A stretch of 24,201 nucleotides of DNA from the IMG/VR virus record IMGVR_UViG_3300046506_000048, positions 1 through 24,201 of that record; one strand, given 5' to 3'. A program made the position numbers and the translations under genes. Below, one piece after another: positions 22,894 to 24,201 of the stretch. Under the pieces are notes generated by a model. It did not search any database. It saw only the letters and a list, made by a program, of their open reading frames with translations, and was not told where the DNA came from. How positions within the stretch are numbered: position 1 is the stretch's first letter; each line of letters begins with the position of its first letter. The DNA comes from a virus.

Positions 22894-23255
22894 ACATCGA
22901 TTGGAGCCAACTGATTACCAAGGCCATGAAAGACGCTGCGGTCGCCGCGCTCGCCCTGGACACCGCCAAGGCTGAGCTTTCATTGCGCAACGCAGCAGCT
23001 GCCGCCCAGATCGCGCGCATTCAGGATCGAGTGGAGACGCTCGGTTACGGCGTGGACAGCGGCGAAGCCACCGAAGAGGATGAAGCTGAGCTTGCTGTGC
23101 TGACCGTCAGCCTGAAAGGGTGGAAGGTCTACAAGTTCCAGCTGGGCAAGGTCGCGACTCAAGCTACATGGCCAGCGGCACCTATCTGGCCGATCGCGCC
23201 TGCCATCCCTGACATCGCCGCAGATCCGGCCGCACTGGCGCCTGACACCATCTGA
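22890..23255 (+). CDS. Tail fibre assembly-like protein
   Basis: The 121-aa product begins MNIDWSQLITKAMKDAA, has an Ala/Glu/Lys-rich helix with acidic GEATEEDEAELAVL, and ends in a SLKGWKVYKFQLGKVATQ segment. That WkxYkxxLgkV pattern followed by a Trp/Pro-rich tail (TWPAAPIWPIAP) is like the C-terminal part of Caudo_TAP tail fibre assembly proteins. It likely helps fold or attach the fibre encoded two genes upstream. It is the last gene before a strong terminator and shares a four-base overlap with the previous gene. Confidence 0.8.
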   Translation: MNIDWSQLITKAMKDAAVAALALDTAKAELSLRNAAAAAQIARIQDRVETLGYGVDSGEATEEDEAELAVLTVSLKGWKVYKFQLGKVATQATWPAAPIWPIAPAIPDIAADPAALAPDTI

Positions 23256-23272
23256 TCGCAGCACGCGACCGG

Positions 23273-23298
23273 ACCCGCCATCGAGCGGGTATTTTTTT
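23273..23298 (+). terminator. Intrinsic terminator between fibre genes and endolysin
   Basis: ACCCGC at 23273-23278 pairs with GCGGGT at 23285-23290, with a six-base loop, then A and seven T (23292-23298). The ribosome-site leader GCCTGGAGAAAAG follows at 23299-23311. Confidence 0.85.
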
Positions 23299-23314
23299 GC
23301 CTGGAGAAAAGTAA

Positions 23315-23761
23315 ATGCCATCAGTTACCCGAGGGGTCCGAAATAACAACCCTGGCAACATCGACTACAACCCGCGCAATCAGTGGCAGGGCCAACTGGC
23401 GCCGGATCCGGCGATCGAGAAGCGATTCGCTCGGTTCGATACCGCCGAGAACGGTATTCGTGCGCTGGCCAAGCTGGTGCTGGCCTACCGGGGCAAAGAT
23501 GGGCAGCCGGGCATCGGCGGGCCAGGTATCGACACTGTTCGCGAGGTGATCAGCCGCTGGGCGCCCGGAGTTGAGAACGACACTGAGTCGTACATCAAGG
23601 ATGTGTCCGCCAAGGTGGGCGTTGCGCCGAATCAGCCCATCGATCTACGCAACTTCCGCACGCTGATCGCTATCACTACGGGAATCATCCAGCATGAAAA
23701 CGGTGGGGTCCCGTACGCAGCGCCGGTGATTGCCGAGGGTGTGCAGCGCGCATTGAGTTGA
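23315..23761 (+). CDS. Probable endolysin (RGxRNNNPGNI family)
   Basis: This 148-aa soluble protein starts MPSVTRGVRNNNPGNIDYN, with RNQWQG, ARFDTAENGIRALAKLV, VISRWAPGVENDTESYI and IIQHENGG. Proteins of this family are sometimes labelled 'structural protein' or P5-like in phage annotations, but in many Pseudomonas prophages they occupy the lysis-gene place. A peptidoglycan-cutting role is my inference, since no other endolysin is visible here. There is no signal peptide or SAR anchor, so it would need the lambda-type holin at 940 for release. ATG at 23315 has GGAG upstream (23303-23306). Its stop directly abuts the stop of the opposite-strand gene. Confidence 0.75.
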   Translation: MPSVTRGVRNNNPGNIDYNPRNQWQGQLAPDPAIEKRFARFDTAENGIRALAKLVLAYRGKDGQPGIGGPGIDTVREVISRWAPGVENDTESYIKDVSAKVGVAPNQPIDLRNFRTLIAITTGIIQHENGGVPYAAPVIAEGVQRALS

Positions 23762-24004
23762 TTAACTGGGCAACGCCTGCAGTCGCTGTTGAACGGCATC
23801 ATCGAAGATCATGTAGAGCGCCTCGATATCCGATGGCCGCAAGCGCTTGGCGGTTTCGAGCCCGAGGATGAACGCGATTTCCATCTCGGCTTCGCGCTCT
23901 ATGGCTTCCCGATCGCTAGCGGAGTTCAGCGCCCGGACCAGGTCGTCGATTTGCGCCTGTAGTGACTTTGGTAGTCGAAGCGCTTCGATGCGTTCTTGTG
24001 GCAT
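23762..24004 (-). CDS. Minus-strand small helical protein, unknown function
   Basis: The 80-aa protein (ATG at 24004, reading left) is charged and almost wholly helical: RIEALRLPKSLQAQIDDLV, then REAIEREAEMEIAFILGLE and PSDIEALYMIFDDAVQQRL. There is no membrane span, Cys or known motif. An AGGA lies about ten bases before the start. It follows the other minus-strand gene with a three-base gap, so both likely share a promoter right of the window. Its stop meets the endolysin stop with no gap. Genes running against the late operon at this place are often expressed in the lysogen; a regulatory or defence role is possible but only a guess. Confidence 0.72.
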   Translation of the reverse strand: MPQERIEALRLPKSLQAQIDDLVRALNSASDREAIEREAEMEIAFILGLETAKRLRPSDIEALYMIFDDAVQQRLQALPS

Positions 24005-24007
24005 TGG

Positions 24008-24199
24008 TCAATCCTGAATGGTGCGGGAGGTTTCTGAGTCGTGTTCCCGATTTGCCATGCGCAGTTCTTCGAGCTGTTTACGGCAGCGCTCAAGCCCAGA
24101 TACCCGGTTGACCAGCAACGACTTCTCCACGTAGCAGTCAGAGAGGCGCTTTTGCGATTGCCTGAGTTCGGACCGCAGGCTATCACGTTCCATTGTCAC
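24008..24199 (-). CDS. Minus-strand coiled-coil protein, start near the window edge
   Basis: A 63-aa frame (GTG at 24199, or ATG at 24193) encodes a strongly helical, heptad-like sequence: MERDSLRSELRQSQKRLSD, then EKSLLVNRVSGLERCRKQL and EELRMANREH. It is probably a coiled coil, with Cys at about residues 22 and 39. Only two bases lie beyond the GTG in the window, so the gene could begin further right and be partial here. It is followed by the 80-aa gene with a three-base gap, forming a small operon. I recognise no family. Confidence 0.6.
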   Translation of the reverse strand: MTMERDSLRSELRQSQKRLSDCYVEKSLLVNRVSGLERCRKQLEELRMANREHDSETSRTIQD

Positions 24200-24201
24200 T
24201 T

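Larger units (their letters stand above)
1..24201 (+). mobile_element. Late region of a temperate siphophage or prophage (HK97-type head, lambda-type tail)
   Basis: The gene order is lysis, HNH, terminase, portal, protease, capsid, connectors, tail tube, G/GT, tape measure, M, L, K, I, J, fibres, endolysin. That is the standard late order of HK97/lambda-like siphophages. No integrase, repressor, replication gene or att site is visible, so the window is only part of the element and integration is inferred rather than seen. Both window ends lie inside or next to phage-like genes, so neither host junction is included. Confidence 0.95.

Noticed and set aside
1-24201. tRNA genes, CRISPR arrays, IS elements, att sites
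   Set aside because: Scanning both strands by eye showed no cloverleaf with CCA end, no regularly spaced repeats, no transposase and no long terminal inverted repeats. A tool-based scan could still find a weak att core.

Overview
The window is the late half of a temperate, lambda-like siphophage genome, most likely a prophage in a Pseudomonas-like gammaproteobacterium. The host call rests on the high-GC coding style and on the resemblance of several small genes (the 234-797 gene, the short tail-fibre proteins, the MAKQTIQLG-type fibre) to ones I associate with Pseudomonas prophages. It was made by eye, with no database search. Genes are tightly packed, often with overlapping stop and start codons. 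Only two small genes at the far right lie on the minus strand.

Layout. (1) 1-2582: a small CxxC protein; a 187-aa protein in the position of a late antiterminator; a candidate promoter with three direct repeats followed at once by a terminator; then a lambda-S-type holin, the Rz/Rz1 spanin pair, two small overlapping genes and an HNH endonuclease. (2) 2583-2742: a non-coding stretch with phased A-tracts, a G-rich tract and a hairpin, the best candidate for cos. (3) 2743-8716: HK97-type packaging and head genes: P27 small terminase, large terminase, a tiny two-helix membrane protein, portal, S78 prohead protease, HK97-fold capsid protein and a small unknown. (4) 8719-10430: head-tail joining and tail-completion genes. 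(5) 10495-17036: lambda-type tail: tube protein, the G/GT chaperone pair with a GGGAAAG -1 slippery site, tape measure, M, L, K, an inserted lipoprotein gene, and I. (6) 17094-23255: the J-type tail-tip protein and a run of five fibre or fibre-assembly genes. (7) 23315-23761: the likely endolysin. (8) 23762-24199: two small minus-strand genes of unknown function.

How it works together. The 187-aa protein may act on the promoter next to it and let polymerase read through the terminator at 883-906 and the further hairpins at 10450, 16404, 17056 and 23273, giving one long late transcript. HNH, TerS and TerL cut cos and package DNA through the portal. The protease matures a capsid that keeps the Lys/Asn/Glu residues of HK97 cross-linking. 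Tape measure and G/GT set and build a long flexible tail. Lysis functions are split: holin and spanins at the left end, cytoplasmic endolysin more than 21 kb away at the right end.

Most of the window is a recognisable HK97/lambda-type late region. The parts least explained by known families are the repeat-bearing promoter and its neighbour gene, the repeated terminator-leader modules, the lipoprotein gene inside the tail operon and the minus-strand pair. No tRNA, rRNA, CRISPR array or insertion sequence was seen, and no integrase or repressor lies in the window.
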